Virus record (IMG/VR): IMGVR_UViG_3300034284_002584
Coordinates: 1-27,045 of that record
DNA from: a virus
Length of the DNA stretch: 27,045 bases
Direction: 5' to 3' (one strand)
Shown here: one piece after another, positions 20,737 to 27,045 of the stretch
Layout of the letters: every line of letters begins with the position of its first letter
How positions within the stretch are numbered: position 1 is the stretch's first letter
The notes under the pieces: generated by a model
Database searches by the model: none
What the model was told of the DNA's origin: nothing
The model's input: only the letters and a program-made list of their open reading frames with translations
Made by a program: the position numbers and the translations under genes

Positions 20737-22020
20737 TTAAAGTTTGATTCTTTCTTTGTATTGAAGTTCTTTAACACCGTTTAATTCAGCATCTAAGTGA
20801 TTTCTTCTTTTTTCTAAGTTTTTAAGAGCTGTTGTTAAAACTACTGATTCACCAATCATTTGGATAGAACCTTTAACTTTTTCAATATTAAATTGAACGT
20901 CTTCAAGTTTTAAGCTAATTTCTCTTTCTTTGTCCTCAAGTTTTCTTTTAACTATAATTTCTTTTCCTAATTTATTTTCATAGAAATAAGTTAAGTCGTA
21001 GTTAAGTTCATTTCTAACTTCATTTACTAATTCAATAGCTGATTCGTATTTGAAGAATGAGTTACCATATCTTTCATCACATCTGTAAAGGTAAGTGCTG
21101 TTTTTGTAATTGAAAGCAAAACACTCTAAATAAGGATTTACTAAGTTACCAACTTTTTTAACAACATCTAACTCAACAAATTTATCCATATTTTTAGAAA
21201 CTTCTTGTAGGACAGGATAGAAGTTTTTATTTACGATAGGGATAATTGGTGATGAGAATAAAGATTCAAGTGTTGTTTCTTCGTTCATCTCATCATCATT
21301 GATGTAAAGACCATCTTTCTTAGCAACTGAAAGACCTAATGTTAAATACTCAGAAATTCTAAAATTGATTCTATCTTCTGTGATAGTAGCATATTTCATA
21401 GCCGTTTCTAAAGTTCTCATAGATCTTAAATCTTCTTCATCTTTAACATGATTCTCAAGAAGAGTTTTTTCAATATTATTTTCTGTTAAAATAAACCAAG
21501 AATCTTTGATAAGTGCAATATGACCATCTTCCACTTGTTCAACAATTGTAAAAATAGACTCTCCTTTACCACCAGATAATAAGTTGCTTCTTTTTTCTGG
21601 AGATGAAGTCAAGTTGTGAACAAATAATTTAATTTCTGGAACCCAGTCATAAACTGCCAATTCGTTAAGAATTTTTGACATTCTATCTTGTTCAGAATCT
21701 AAACTAATTGTTTGTAACAATACATTGATTGGTTGTCTATAAAGTTCACCTTGGTTTTGTGAATTAAGAACATTATATAAACTCTTAAGTTCGTATAACA
21801 ATTCATAACTTTTCATATCATCATTTAGACCTTCTAATAATGATTTGACTTTTTTGTCGTAAGTAAATACCTTCAGTCTCTCGTTAAGAGAATTGATAAT
21901 TGTTTTTTCTGAGTGCTCATTACAAGCATTCATGTGTCCTTCTATGATTACAGCAATCTCTTCTTGGTCAAGTGTAAGATCCTTCTTGAAGTTAAACAAT
22001 TCGAGTTTAAGATTCTTCAT
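20737..22020 (-). CDS. Hypothetical large protein with C-terminal coiled coil (427 aa)
   Basis: The family is not recognised. There is no signal peptide or membrane helix. The N-terminal 130 residues are helical and leucine-rich. The middle has beta-like stretches (GHIALIKDSWFIL, FNYKNSTYLYRCDERYGNSFFKY). Residues 355-425 form a charged coiled coil (KLEDKEREISLKLEDV...LKNLEKRRNHLDAEL). It has its own TATATA element 29 bases upstream and a strong terminator, the pattern seen for capsid and portal genes, so a strongly expressed late virion protein is likely. That is inference from context. Confidence 0.65.
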   Translation of the reverse strand: MKNLKLELFNFKKDLTLDQEEIAVIIEGHMNACNEHSEKTIINSLNERLKVFTYDKKVKSLLEGLNDDMKSYELLYELKSLYNVLNSQNQGELYRQPINVLLQTISLDSEQDRMSKILNELAVYDWVPEIKLFVHNLTSSPEKRSNLLSGGKGESIFTIVEQVEDGHIALIKDSWFILTENNIEKTLLENHVKDEEDLRSMRTLETAMKYATITEDRINFRISEYLTLGLSVAKKDGLYINDDEMNEETTLESLFSSPIIPIVNKNFYPVLQEVSKNMDKFVELDVVKKVGNLVNPYLECFAFNYKNSTYLYRCDERYGNSFFKYESAIELVNEVRNELNYDLTYFYENKLGKEIIVKRKLEDKEREISLKLEDVQFNIEKVKGSIQMIGESVVLTTALKNLEKRRNHLDAELNGVKELQYKERIKL

Positions 22021-22049
22021 ATTTTAAAATATTATTTTTTATTTTACTC

Positions 22050-22057
22050 TATATATT
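22050..22057 (-). promoter_or_regulatory. Putative late promoter of the 427-aa gene
   Basis: Minus strand ATAATATATAGAG, 29 bases before the ATG at 22020, followed by an A/T-only leader. Confidence 0.45.
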
Positions 22058-22092
22058 ATGTATAAAAAGTGATTTTTTACCATTTTTTATTT

Positions 22093-23205
22093 TTACGCAT
22101 TGGGGTCAATCGGTGGGTTACTTCCACCATCATTTCCTGAGCTAGCACTATATGGATTAGCCGGTCCAGTTCTAGATTGTTGTCTTGCCTTAAGTATGTT
22201 ACTAAACCATCTTGTTCTTTTCGGAGCATAGATAAAGTAGTCTTGGTTTGGAGTTGGACCACCTCCATTAGGACCTGGATTGTCATCCGTTGGATTTGAT
22301 GACCCCGGAAATCCACCAAAACTTGATGTTCCGCTAATTGAAGTTGCTCCAATTGGAATAGAAGAAGTGTCTGGTGGGAATGGCCATCCCCATTCAGTTG
22401 GAAAATCACTAGGATCCCATGGTCTTCCTGGATAGGTAAAGTATGGTGGTAGTGGACCTCTAGGATTAGTTCTTGGAGGTTGTACAAGATTTGTATAGGT
22501 ACCACTATCCGGATAAGTATTAGGGTCTGTTGGTGGTTCGCCATATGTAACTGGATAACCATCAGGATTTACTCTATCTTTTCTGAAAGCTGGATAATAA
22601 GTTTGTACCTCAAAAGTAGCCTTTAGCTCAATGTTGTTATCAGATGTTAGATTTTTTTCTCTACTCATTTGAATCTGATTATTATCTGGCATTAGAATTA
22701 CAGCATCAATATTCATAAAGTTGTACTCAAAGTACATAAATTTATAAAGCCATAGTGTGTCCATAATTGCTTGACTACATTTGAATGTGTCAATTTCTGA
22801 AGATAACTTTATAGTCAATTCATAATTTACAGTAATTGGAATGGCTCTTACCTTTGCTAAAACTTTTCTTATTTCTAATTCATTTTCAACAACCATTTTT
22901 AGCCAAACATTTGGATTCGCAAATTCGTCACCTCTAATGTTAAATCCGGTCATTGTTAAGTGACCTCTTGGTATAAGATCTGTATTGAGTTCAACAAATC
23001 TATTTTCGGATACTATATCATCTTGGAAAGTATCTAATAAGAATCTTTCATCACCGGTTAGAGAGTAGTAAATTGGAACTTGGACGTAGTAGTCGCCTTT
23101 GGAAAATCGGTTTACCCATTTTATTTGACCTTCGAGTGTATCAAGTACACATACTGTAAGATCTCTAAAGAAAACGTCCTCAAAATTAAAATGTTCACCT
23201 ATCAT
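22093..23205 (-). CDS. Probable virion structural protein with P/G/N/S-rich tail (370 aa)
   Basis: The start MIGEHFNFEDV at 23205 is chosen because an upstream in-frame ATG at 23286 would add a peptide overlapping the divergent clamp-loader gene. Residues 1-215 look like a compact domain with alternating strands (YYVQVPIYYSLTGDERF, IPITVNYELTIKLSS, IELKATFEVQTYYP). That pattern recalls T4-like neck or tail-completion proteins, but I cannot name it. From about residue 225 to 340 the chain is rich in P, G, N, S, T and W and likely disordered (YGEPPTDPNTYPDSGTY, GGFPGSSNPTDDNPGP). A basic segment (APKRTRWFSNILKARQQ) follows near the end. A structural role is inferred from this layout and the TATATATA element 20 bases upstream. 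Confidence 0.65.
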   Translation of the reverse strand: MIGEHFNFEDVFFRDLTVCVLDTLEGQIKWVNRFSKGDYYVQVPIYYSLTGDERFLLDTFQDDIVSENRFVELNTDLIPRGHLTMTGFNIRGDEFANPNVWLKMVVENELEIRKVLAKVRAIPITVNYELTIKLSSEIDTFKCSQAIMDTLWLYKFMYFEYNFMNIDAVILMPDNNQIQMSREKNLTSDNNIELKATFEVQTYYPAFRKDRVNPDGYPVTYGEPPTDPNTYPDSGTYTNLVQPPRTNPRGPLPPYFTYPGRPWDPSDFPTEWGWPFPPDTSSIPIGATSISGTSSFGGFPGSSNPTDDNPGPNGGGPTPNQDYFIYAPKRTRWFSNILKARQQSRTGPANPYSASSGNDGGSNPPIDPNA

Positions 23206-23225
23206 AATTACTTTTATTTGTAAAT

Positions 23226-23233
23226 TATATATA
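23226..23233. promoter_or_regulatory. TATATATA in a divergent region before the 370-aa gene
   Basis: It lies 20 bases before the minus-strand ATG at 23205 and 56 bases before the plus-strand ATG at 23290. It reads the same on both strands, so either gene could use it. Confidence 0.4.
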
Positions 23234-23289
23234 AAAACTTTTGTTTCTCGTTGTGTAAAACAAAACAGAATAAAAATCATAAACATGAT

Positions 23290-24255
23290 ATGTCAGTTAA
23301 CAATTTACTTTTATGGGAAAAGTGGCGTCCTAAAAATTTAGACGACCTAATTTTACTTCCGAGAATACAAAATCATTTTAAAGATGGTGTGAACCAAAAT
23401 TTTATATTTTACGGTCACTATGGTACGGGTAAAACATCATTAGCAAGAATACTTATTGGTAAGTACACAAAAGATAAACCTTTTTTAGAGCTTAACAGTT
23501 CTCTTTTTACTTCAATTGATGTTTTAAGAAATGAAATTGAGGACTTTTGTAAGTTTACACCTATGATGTCAACCGATTCTGATATAAAATATATTTTTCT
23601 TGATGAGTTTGAGAGAGTTTCATCTCAGTTTCAGGATGCTTTCAAGGCATTTATTGAAAAATACAATAAAAATGTAAGATTCATAATAACTACTAACCAT
23701 ATCAATAAAATATCCGAAGGTATAAAGTCGAGAATACCACAGATTAATTTTGATTGTCAAAATGTTGAAGAAGAAAAATATCTCAAACAGGAGATATACA
23801 AAAGAATTACTAATGTTATTCTTCCCCAAGAGAACACTACTATTCCTAAAGAAGATTTAATTTCAATTATTACAAAAAAGTTTCCAGACTTTAGAAGTAT
23901 TATTGTTGAGGTACAAAATTATATATCTTCTGGAGGTAATCAATCAGAGACTGTTAATGTCTCTACACAAACAAAATCAAAGCTATATGAGTTTGTTACC
24001 TCATCTGATGTATCTTATGAGCAAACTTATCATTTTTTGATGTCTGGATTCGGACCAGATAAAATTGATGTTATGATACAACTATTAGGTAAACCATTTA
24101 TCGAATGGTATATGTCTCAGAATAAACCTAATGTTGAGAAATTATTTAATTGTAATTATATTATTTCTGATTATGGTATTAAATTATCAGAGGTGTCAGA
24201 TCCAATTGTACTTGGTATGACTATAATCGGTAAATTTAGAGACGTATTAAATTAA
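23290..24255 (+). CDS. gp44: Clamp-loader ATPase subunit, T4 gp44-like
   Basis: The start MSVNNLLLWEKWRPKNLDDL at 23290 places the family's W-x-x-K-Y/W-R-P opening at the N-terminus; the longer form from 23251 adds only a basic, lysine- and histidine-rich leader. It is an AAA+ ATPase of 321 aa: Walker A GHYGTGKTS (42-50), Walker B IFLDEFERV (102-110), sensor 1 IITTNHI, and the Ser-Arg (SR) motif of clamp loaders at GIKSRIP. The C-terminal 100 residues are a helical collar domain. In T4, gp44 with gp62 loads the gp45 clamp onto DNA. Neither gp62 nor gp45 is visible here. The gene is followed 33 bases later by gp25, an unusual pairing of replication and tail genes. Confidence 0.9.
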   Translation: MSVNNLLLWEKWRPKNLDDLILLPRIQNHFKDGVNQNFIFYGHYGTGKTSLARILIGKYTKDKPFLELNSSLFTSIDVLRNEIEDFCKFTPMMSTDSDIKYIFLDEFERVSSQFQDAFKAFIEKYNKNVRFIITTNHINKISEGIKSRIPQINFDCQNVEEEKYLKQEIYKRITNVILPQENTTIPKEDLISIITKKFPDFRSIIVEVQNYISSGGNQSETVNVSTQTKSKLYEFVTSSDVSYEQTYHFLMSGFGPDKIDVMIQLLGKPFIEWYMSQNKPNVEKLFNCNYIISDYGIKLSEVSDPIVLGMTIIGKFRDVLN

Positions 24256-24274
24256 CTTAGACGGTATATAATTT

Positions 24275-24282
24275 TATATATA
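24275..24282 (+). promoter_or_regulatory. TATATATA immediately before gp25
   Basis: TTTATATATACTACAA precedes the ATG at 24289 with only 6 bases between element and start. If it acts like a T4 late -10 box, the transcript would begin at the start codon (leaderless). Confidence 0.35.
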
Positions 24283-24288
24283 CTACAA

Positions 24289-24666
24289 ATGGCTAATTTT
24301 AATTTCATAGATTTTTATATTGGATATCCAGGTCACCCAAGGTTTCGTGATCCCGAAGTCATCGAGGATGATATAGTTCGAGTTATCATACAAAAATATG
24401 AAATGATAGTCTTTACTAATAAAGGTGAGGTTTTTGGTGACCCTAACTTCGGTGCTGATTTAGTTAAACTTCTACATGAAACAAAGATATCTAATAGAGC
24501 CGTAGAGGCCGAAATCAGAGCACAAATAGCAGATTACATACCTGAAATTGAAGGTATAGAATTCAATGTTGAAGTAGAATTCTTTGACCATCCAGATAGA
24601 CATCTTGAGTATATGATTATATACTTTACAATAGCTGGTTACCAAGTTTATGCTACTGTAACTTAA
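24289..24666 (+). CDS. gp25: Baseplate wedge protein, gp25/GpW family
   Basis: The 125-aa protein belongs to the gp25-like family of sheath-initiating baseplate wedge subunits in contractile tails. The signature is GEVFGDPNFGADLVKLLHE (the family's G-x-x-x-G-x-P-x-F-G-x-x-L-x-x-L-L block), followed by the helix AVEAEIRAQIADYIPEIEG and two C-terminal strands (FNVEVEFFD; EYMIIYFTIAGYQVYATV). Length agrees with T4 gp25 (132 aa). The family's usual E-P-R near the helix-strand junction is not seen. It initiates polymerisation of the sheath on the baseplate. Its TAA at 24664-24666 abuts the stop of the hydrolase gene on the other strand with no gap and no terminator. Confidence 0.88.
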   Translation: MANFNFIDFYIGYPGHPRFRDPEVIEDDIVRVIIQKYEMIVFTNKGEVFGDPNFGADLVKLLHETKISNRAVEAEIRAQIADYIPEIEGIEFNVEVEFFDHPDRHLEYMIIYFTIAGYQVYATVT

Positions 24667-25278
24667 TTAGATAGGACAACTTGTCGCTGTATAAATATAT
24701 TTGTAGTTTCTCTTAATCTTTACACCTAAACTTTCAGCGGTAGTTACTATGTCTTCTAAACATTCTGAATCAGCACCACCAACTATTTCAACTTCTCTAC
24801 CTTTTAATGATGTGAGAATTTCATAGAGTTTTTTTGGACAGTGAAACCAAGCGTGCTTATTATTAATAAATGTAATAATTGTACCCTCTTTTGTTGAAAA
24901 AATATCTCCTTTTTTTAAAGTTTTATCTTCTTCTTTTTTACTAATTTCTTCATATACGTTTTTGTCAAGAACTTTCTTGTAGAAATCGGCGTCAACGTCG
25001 TAATTGTATCGTTTTTCTATCAATTCTTTTTGGTTTGGAAAATGATAAAGATCTTTGTGTATAGGAATTTCTGGATCCTCTTCATATAAATAGTCTTTGT
25101 CAACTATCTTACCATCGACATGATTATCCCAGACTTGATATACACTATTAAAGTTTTTACAATGTTTCTTTAATTCATTGAGATACATCTCTGAGAAAAA
25201 CTTCTTAAAGGATTTCTGAACATCAACTACTATTAAAGTATCTTCATTGTAACTCTCAAAGGTTCTTATAAATCTCAT
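24667..25278 (-). CDS. Isochorismatase-like cysteine hydrolase with capsid-targeting-like N-terminus
   Basis: The body (203 aa) matches the isochorismatase-like hydrolase fold. TLIVVDVQKSF (14-24) supplies the catalytic Asp (D19). VEIVGGADSECLEDIVTTAESLG (163-185) supplies the nucleophile cysteine (C173) at the end of the glycine strand. A lysine for the D-K-C triad may be K141 or a residue nearby, which I cannot fix. The family includes nicotinamidases, ureidoacrylate hydrolases and isochorismatases; the substrate is not evident. The first 12 residues, MRFIRTFESYNE, precede the enzyme fold directly and look like a capsid-targeting peptide cut after YNE. An AATATATA element lies only 4 bases before the ATG. 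Confidence 0.72.
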   Translation of the reverse strand: MRFIRTFESYNEDTLIVVDVQKSFKKFFSEMYLNELKKHCKNFNSVYQVWDNHVDGKIVDKDYLYEEDPEIPIHKDLYHFPNQKELIEKRYNYDVDADFYKKVLDKNVYEEISKKEEDKTLKKGDIFSTKEGTIITFINNKHAWFHCPKKLYEILTSLKGREVEIVGGADSECLEDIVTTAESLGVKIKRNYKYIYTATSCPI

Positions 25279-25293
25279 ATACTATATATTAAT

Positions 25294-25320
25294 AAAAAAA
25301 CCCATCATTTCTGATGGGTT
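25294..25320 (-). terminator. Terminator of the Q/G/A-repeat gene
   Basis: AACCCATCA (25299-25307) pairs with TGATGGGTT (25312-25320) around TTTC, with an A-run on the left that gives a U-run to minus-strand transcripts. It lies 20 bases beyond the stop at 25340 and between that gene and the hydrolase gene. Confidence 0.87.
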
Positions 25321-25339
25321 CATAAAATATCTAATTTGA

Positions 25340-26032
25340 TTAAGCTGGAAGTTCTTCTTCGCCTTCTTCCTCTTCTTCTTGGCCTTGAGCTTGTCCCTGA
25401 CCTTGAGCTTGTCCCTGACCTTGAGCTTGTCCCTGACCTTGAGCTTGTCCCTGACCTTGTCCCTGATCTTGAGCTTGTCCCTGACCTTGAGCTTGTCCCT
25501 GACCTTGTCCCTGATCTTGAGCTTGTCCCTGACCTTGAGGTTCTTCAAATTGGCCTTCTTGAGCTTGTCCTTGTGGTTGAGCTTGTCCTTGTGGTTGAGC
25601 TTGTCCTTGTGGTTGAGCTTGTCCTTGTGATTGAGCTTGTTCTTGACCTTCTTGACCTTCTTGTGCTTGTCCTTGTGGTTGAGCTTCAACTTGAACTTGT
25701 GGTTGAGTTTGTGCTTGACCTTCTGGTTGAGTTTGTGCTTGACCTTGTGGACCACCCATTATAGCGTTTCCTGGAATTTTATCAACATCCAGATTGTTCA
25801 TGTTAATATATTTAATGATTTCTTCAGCGATATCAACATCACCAAAAAACTGACGTAAATTTTTACCAGTATCGTCTTTAACTTTTTTAACGTACGCATT
25901 AATCAACGACTGAGGAATATCAATCATTGTTTTAACTTTGTATATATCGTTCACCTGTAAAACAGACTCTCTAATTATATCTTCTCTGTTTTTCTTTAGA
26001 CGATAATTTTCAAATGTTCTAATATGCTTCAT
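25340..26032 (-). CDS. Q/G/A-repeat protein with capsid-targeting-like N-terminus
   Basis: The 230-aa protein begins MKHIRTFENY, close to the MRFIRTFESY of the neighbouring hydrolase. Residues 1-90 form a helical domain (NDIYKVKTMIDIPQSLIN, DDTGKNLRQFFGDVDIAEEI). From about 93 to 222 it is a low-complexity tract of GQAQ, PQGQAQ and GQGQAQ units. It then ends in an acidic cluster (EEEEEGEEELPA). I do not recognise the folded part. The start peptide and the presence of a TATATA element with standard spacing suggest a head-associated or packaged protein, possibly scaffold-like. Opposite-strand and shifted frames through the repeat are open only because of the repeat. Confidence 0.7.
   Translation of the reverse strand: MKHIRTFENYRLKKNREDIIRESVLQVNDIYKVKTMIDIPQSLINAYVKKVKDDTGKNLRQFFGDVDIAEEIIKYINMNNLDVDKIPGNAIMGGPQGQAQTQPEGQAQTQPQVQVEAQPQGQAQEGQEGQEQAQSQGQAQPQGQAQPQGQAQPQGQAQEGQFEEPQGQGQAQDQGQGQGQAQGQGQAQDQGQGQGQAQGQGQAQGQGQAQGQGQAQGQEEEEEGEEELPA
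25373..25748 (-). repeat. Tandem coding repeats of 9-18 bp (GQAQ-type)
   Basis: The tract consists of near-identical 18-bp units (TTGAGCTTGTCCCTGACC on the plus strand), with 30-bp compound units in the middle and 15-18-bp units (TTGAGCTTGTCCTTGTGG) further on. They encode GQGQAQ and PQGQAQ. Several copies are exact, which points to recent expansion by slippage or unequal recombination. Confidence 0.88.
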
Positions 26033-26057
26033 TTTAATTTAGATATTTTTTATTAAT

Positions 26058-26065
26058 TATATATT
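26058..26065 (-). promoter_or_regulatory. Putative late promoter of the Q/G/A-repeat gene
   Basis: Minus strand CTTAATATATAATT, 25 bases before the ATG at 26032. Confidence 0.45.
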
Positions 26066-26092
26066 AAGTATTAAAACTCATTTTTTATCAAT

Positions 26093-26596
26093 TTAATTGA
26101 CAAGTACCAATCCTAAAATTAGACCTATAATAGCGACGCCTCCACCGACACCACCCCAAATCATTTTACCTTTTAGTCCTCTGATTTGCTTATCTTTTAT
26201 TTCAATTGTCTCATCTTTTAATTTCATTTGCTCTACCCAAAAAGCTTCTTTTATAATATATTCGTTTACTCTCTTTTGTAGATTTTCAATTTCTTTGTCT
26301 TTTATTGCAAGATTCTCTTTAAGAGTTTTTATCTCAACTTTTTGTAAATCAATTACTTTTTGTTTGTCATTTACAGTTTTAATACATATTGAGTCATATT
26401 CTGATATTTGCTGAGCATATTTTTCTAAAAGTAATAGTAGGTCTGAATTATTGTCTAATTTCTGAGCTTGTTCAATGGTTAATACAATTACTTTTTGACC
26501 AAGTGAATCTACTTCATATCTTGGATATTCAATTGATTGTGCGGATAGTGTTAGTGTAAATACTAAGAATACTAATAAACTAATTAATTTTTTCAT
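26093..26596 (-). CDS. Exported coiled-coil protein with C-terminal membrane anchor
   Basis: The 167-aa protein starts with a classic signal peptide (MKKLISLLVFLVFTLTLSAQ), with cleavage probably after SAQ or SA. There is no cysteine lipobox. Residues 80-140 form a coiled coil (KQKVIDLQKVEIKTLKENL). The last 25 residues are a glycine-rich transmembrane helix (IWGGVGGGVAIIGLILGLVLV). Its ATG overlaps the stop of the next coiled-coil membrane gene by 4 bases. The pair of overlapping genes, each with one membrane end and a coiled coil in the periplasm, recalls spanins that fuse the inner and outer membranes at lysis. The lack of a lipoprotein signal argues against a standard outer-membrane spanin, so the call is tentative. 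Confidence 0.65.
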   Translation of the reverse strand: MKKLISLLVFLVFTLTLSAQSIEYPRYEVDSLGQKVIVLTIEQAQKLDNNSDLLLLLEKYAQQISEYDSICIKTVNDKQKVIDLQKVEIKTLKENLAIKDKEIENLQKRVNEYIIKEAFWVEQMKLKDETIEIKDKQIRGLKGKMIWGGVGGGVAIIGLILGLVLVN

Positions 26597-27009
26597 TTCT
26601 GAGTTTTATTTTTTATTGAATTTAACAAATCATCCCCAGTTCTGTTTGGTGGATTCTTTTTAAACTCTTCTATTTTTTGTTTTGTCTGTTCTAAATCTTT
26701 TTTCATTTTATCTAAATTGTTTTTAGAATTTGTGGCGTTTTGCTCAGCTATTTTAATTTCTGATTCTAGTTTCAACACTTTTTCTTGAAGAGCTTTATCC
26801 TTTTTCTGTAAATCTACAAACTCAATCTCTAAACCTTTAATCTTTTTGTCAGATTCTTTTTTCTTTTCTTCTAAGGCATTATATTCAGCCTCTATTTCTT
26901 TCAACCTTTGTTTTAAAGATGGATCACTACTAAAGAACCATTTGTATCCAAATAGTAAAGAAACTCCTAATAAAACTAGTATAATTATGGTTTTTATATC
27001 AAATTTCAT
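26593..27009 (-). CDS. Membrane-anchored coiled-coil protein (possible i-spanin-like)
   Basis: The 138-aa protein has an N-terminal transmembrane helix (residues 5-26, KTIIILVLLGVSLLFGYKWFF) and then about 90 residues of charged coiled coil (LKQRLKEIEAEYNALEEKKK and onwards). It ends in a short P/N/K-rich tail. One membrane helix at the N-terminus and a long periplasmic coiled coil is the layout of Rz-type inner-membrane spanins. Its stop overlaps the start of the exported coiled-coil protein (ATGA), as Rz/Rz1-type pairs often overlap. No endolysin or holin is identified nearby, so the lysis role is inferred from topology only. Confidence 0.62.
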   Translation of the reverse strand: MKFDIKTIIILVLLGVSLLFGYKWFFSSDPSLKQRLKEIEAEYNALEEKKKESDKKIKGLEIEFVDLQKKDKALQEKVLKLESEIKIAEQNATNSKNNLDKMKKDLEQTKQKIEEFKKNPPNRTGDDLLNSIKNKTQK

Positions 27010-27026
27010 AATATTTTTATTTTTTG

Positions 27027-27035
27027 ATATATATA
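27027..27035 (-). promoter_or_regulatory. Putative late promoter of the coiled-coil pair
   Basis: Minus strand TTTATATATATCAAAA, 18 bases before the ATG at 27009, at the right edge of the window. Confidence 0.4.
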
Positions 27036-27045
27036 AAAATATTAT

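Noticed and set aside
22077-22562. 161-aa minus-strand frame rich in H, Q and L
   Set aside because: It is a shifted frame within the P/G-rich tail of the 370-aa gene and has no start context.
23206-23289. Overlapping N-terminal extensions of the 370-aa gene and the clamp loader
   Set aside because: The extensions overlap each other on opposite strands and lie over a TATATATA promoter-like element; the family start of the clamp loader is at 23290.
25282-25858. Several repetitive open frames (LVPDLE, SLSLTL, KVRDKL types) in both directions
   Set aside because: All are alternate readings of the GQAQ-coding tandem repeat; one of them also runs through a terminator hairpin.

Overview
The window is part of an AT-rich double-stranded DNA genome of a tailed phage with a T4-like (contractile-tail) virion module, probably a large one. 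Recognisable T4 counterparts are the major capsid protein (gp23), prohead protease (gp21, here joined to a scaffold-like region), portal (gp20), head completion protein (gp4), baseplate wedge (gp25), clamp loader ATPase (gp44) and a late sigma factor (gp55). A Bacteroidota host, perhaps a flavobacterium, is suggested by three things. The tmRNA gene has a textbook Bacteroidetes promoter (TTTG, 19 nt, TAnnTTTG). Start codons are preceded by A/T-rich leaders with almost no Shine-Dalgarno sequences. One signal peptide ends in the SAQ form common in that phylum. The host is an inference.

Layout. 1-3310 (+): the end of a fibre-like protein, then a tightly packed run with a GAMT-like methyltransferase, a nucleotidyltransferase-fold protein and hypotheticals. 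3311-3830: a tmRNA gene with its own promoter and terminator. 3831-5672 (+): a NADAR-domain protein, a Dam-type adenine methylase and a small hypothetical, closed by a bidirectional terminator. 5704-8040 (-): an acidic protein, an M20-type peptidase and a solo NFACT-R domain protein. 8114-12037 (-): major capsid and protease-scaffold. 12209-15362 (+): a truncated homing-endonuclease-type protein, an RNase R-like exonuclease and two hypotheticals. 15359-17826 (-): portal and an unknown. 17864-18391 (+): gp4. 18381-18993 (-): two small genes. 19067-20158 (+): a type II glutamine synthetase. 20236-23205 (-): the late sigma factor and two probable virion proteins. 23290-24666 (+): clamp loader and gp25. 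24667-27009 (-): an isochorismatase-like hydrolase, a Q/G/A-repeat protein and two coiled-coil membrane proteins that could be a spanin-like pair.

Two themes stand out. First, three parts related to bacterial ribosome rescue and nascent-chain quality control occur together: tmRNA, an RNase R-like enzyme and a free NFACT-R (RqcH-family) domain. The tmRNA has a G3-U70 acceptor stem and pseudoknots, but a non-canonical T-loop, a CUA end and a possible tag of up to 35 residues. Second, at least four and perhaps five proteins start with a short peptide of the type M-K/R-x-x-x-F/Y-x-x-Y/F-N-E. This resembles the T4 capsid-targeting sequence that is cut by the prohead protease. They include the NFACT-R protein and the isochorismatase-like enzyme, so these may be packaged in the capsid and delivered with the DNA. 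A recurring TATATATA (once TATAAATA) element upstream of virion genes fits late promoters read by the gp55-like factor encoded here.
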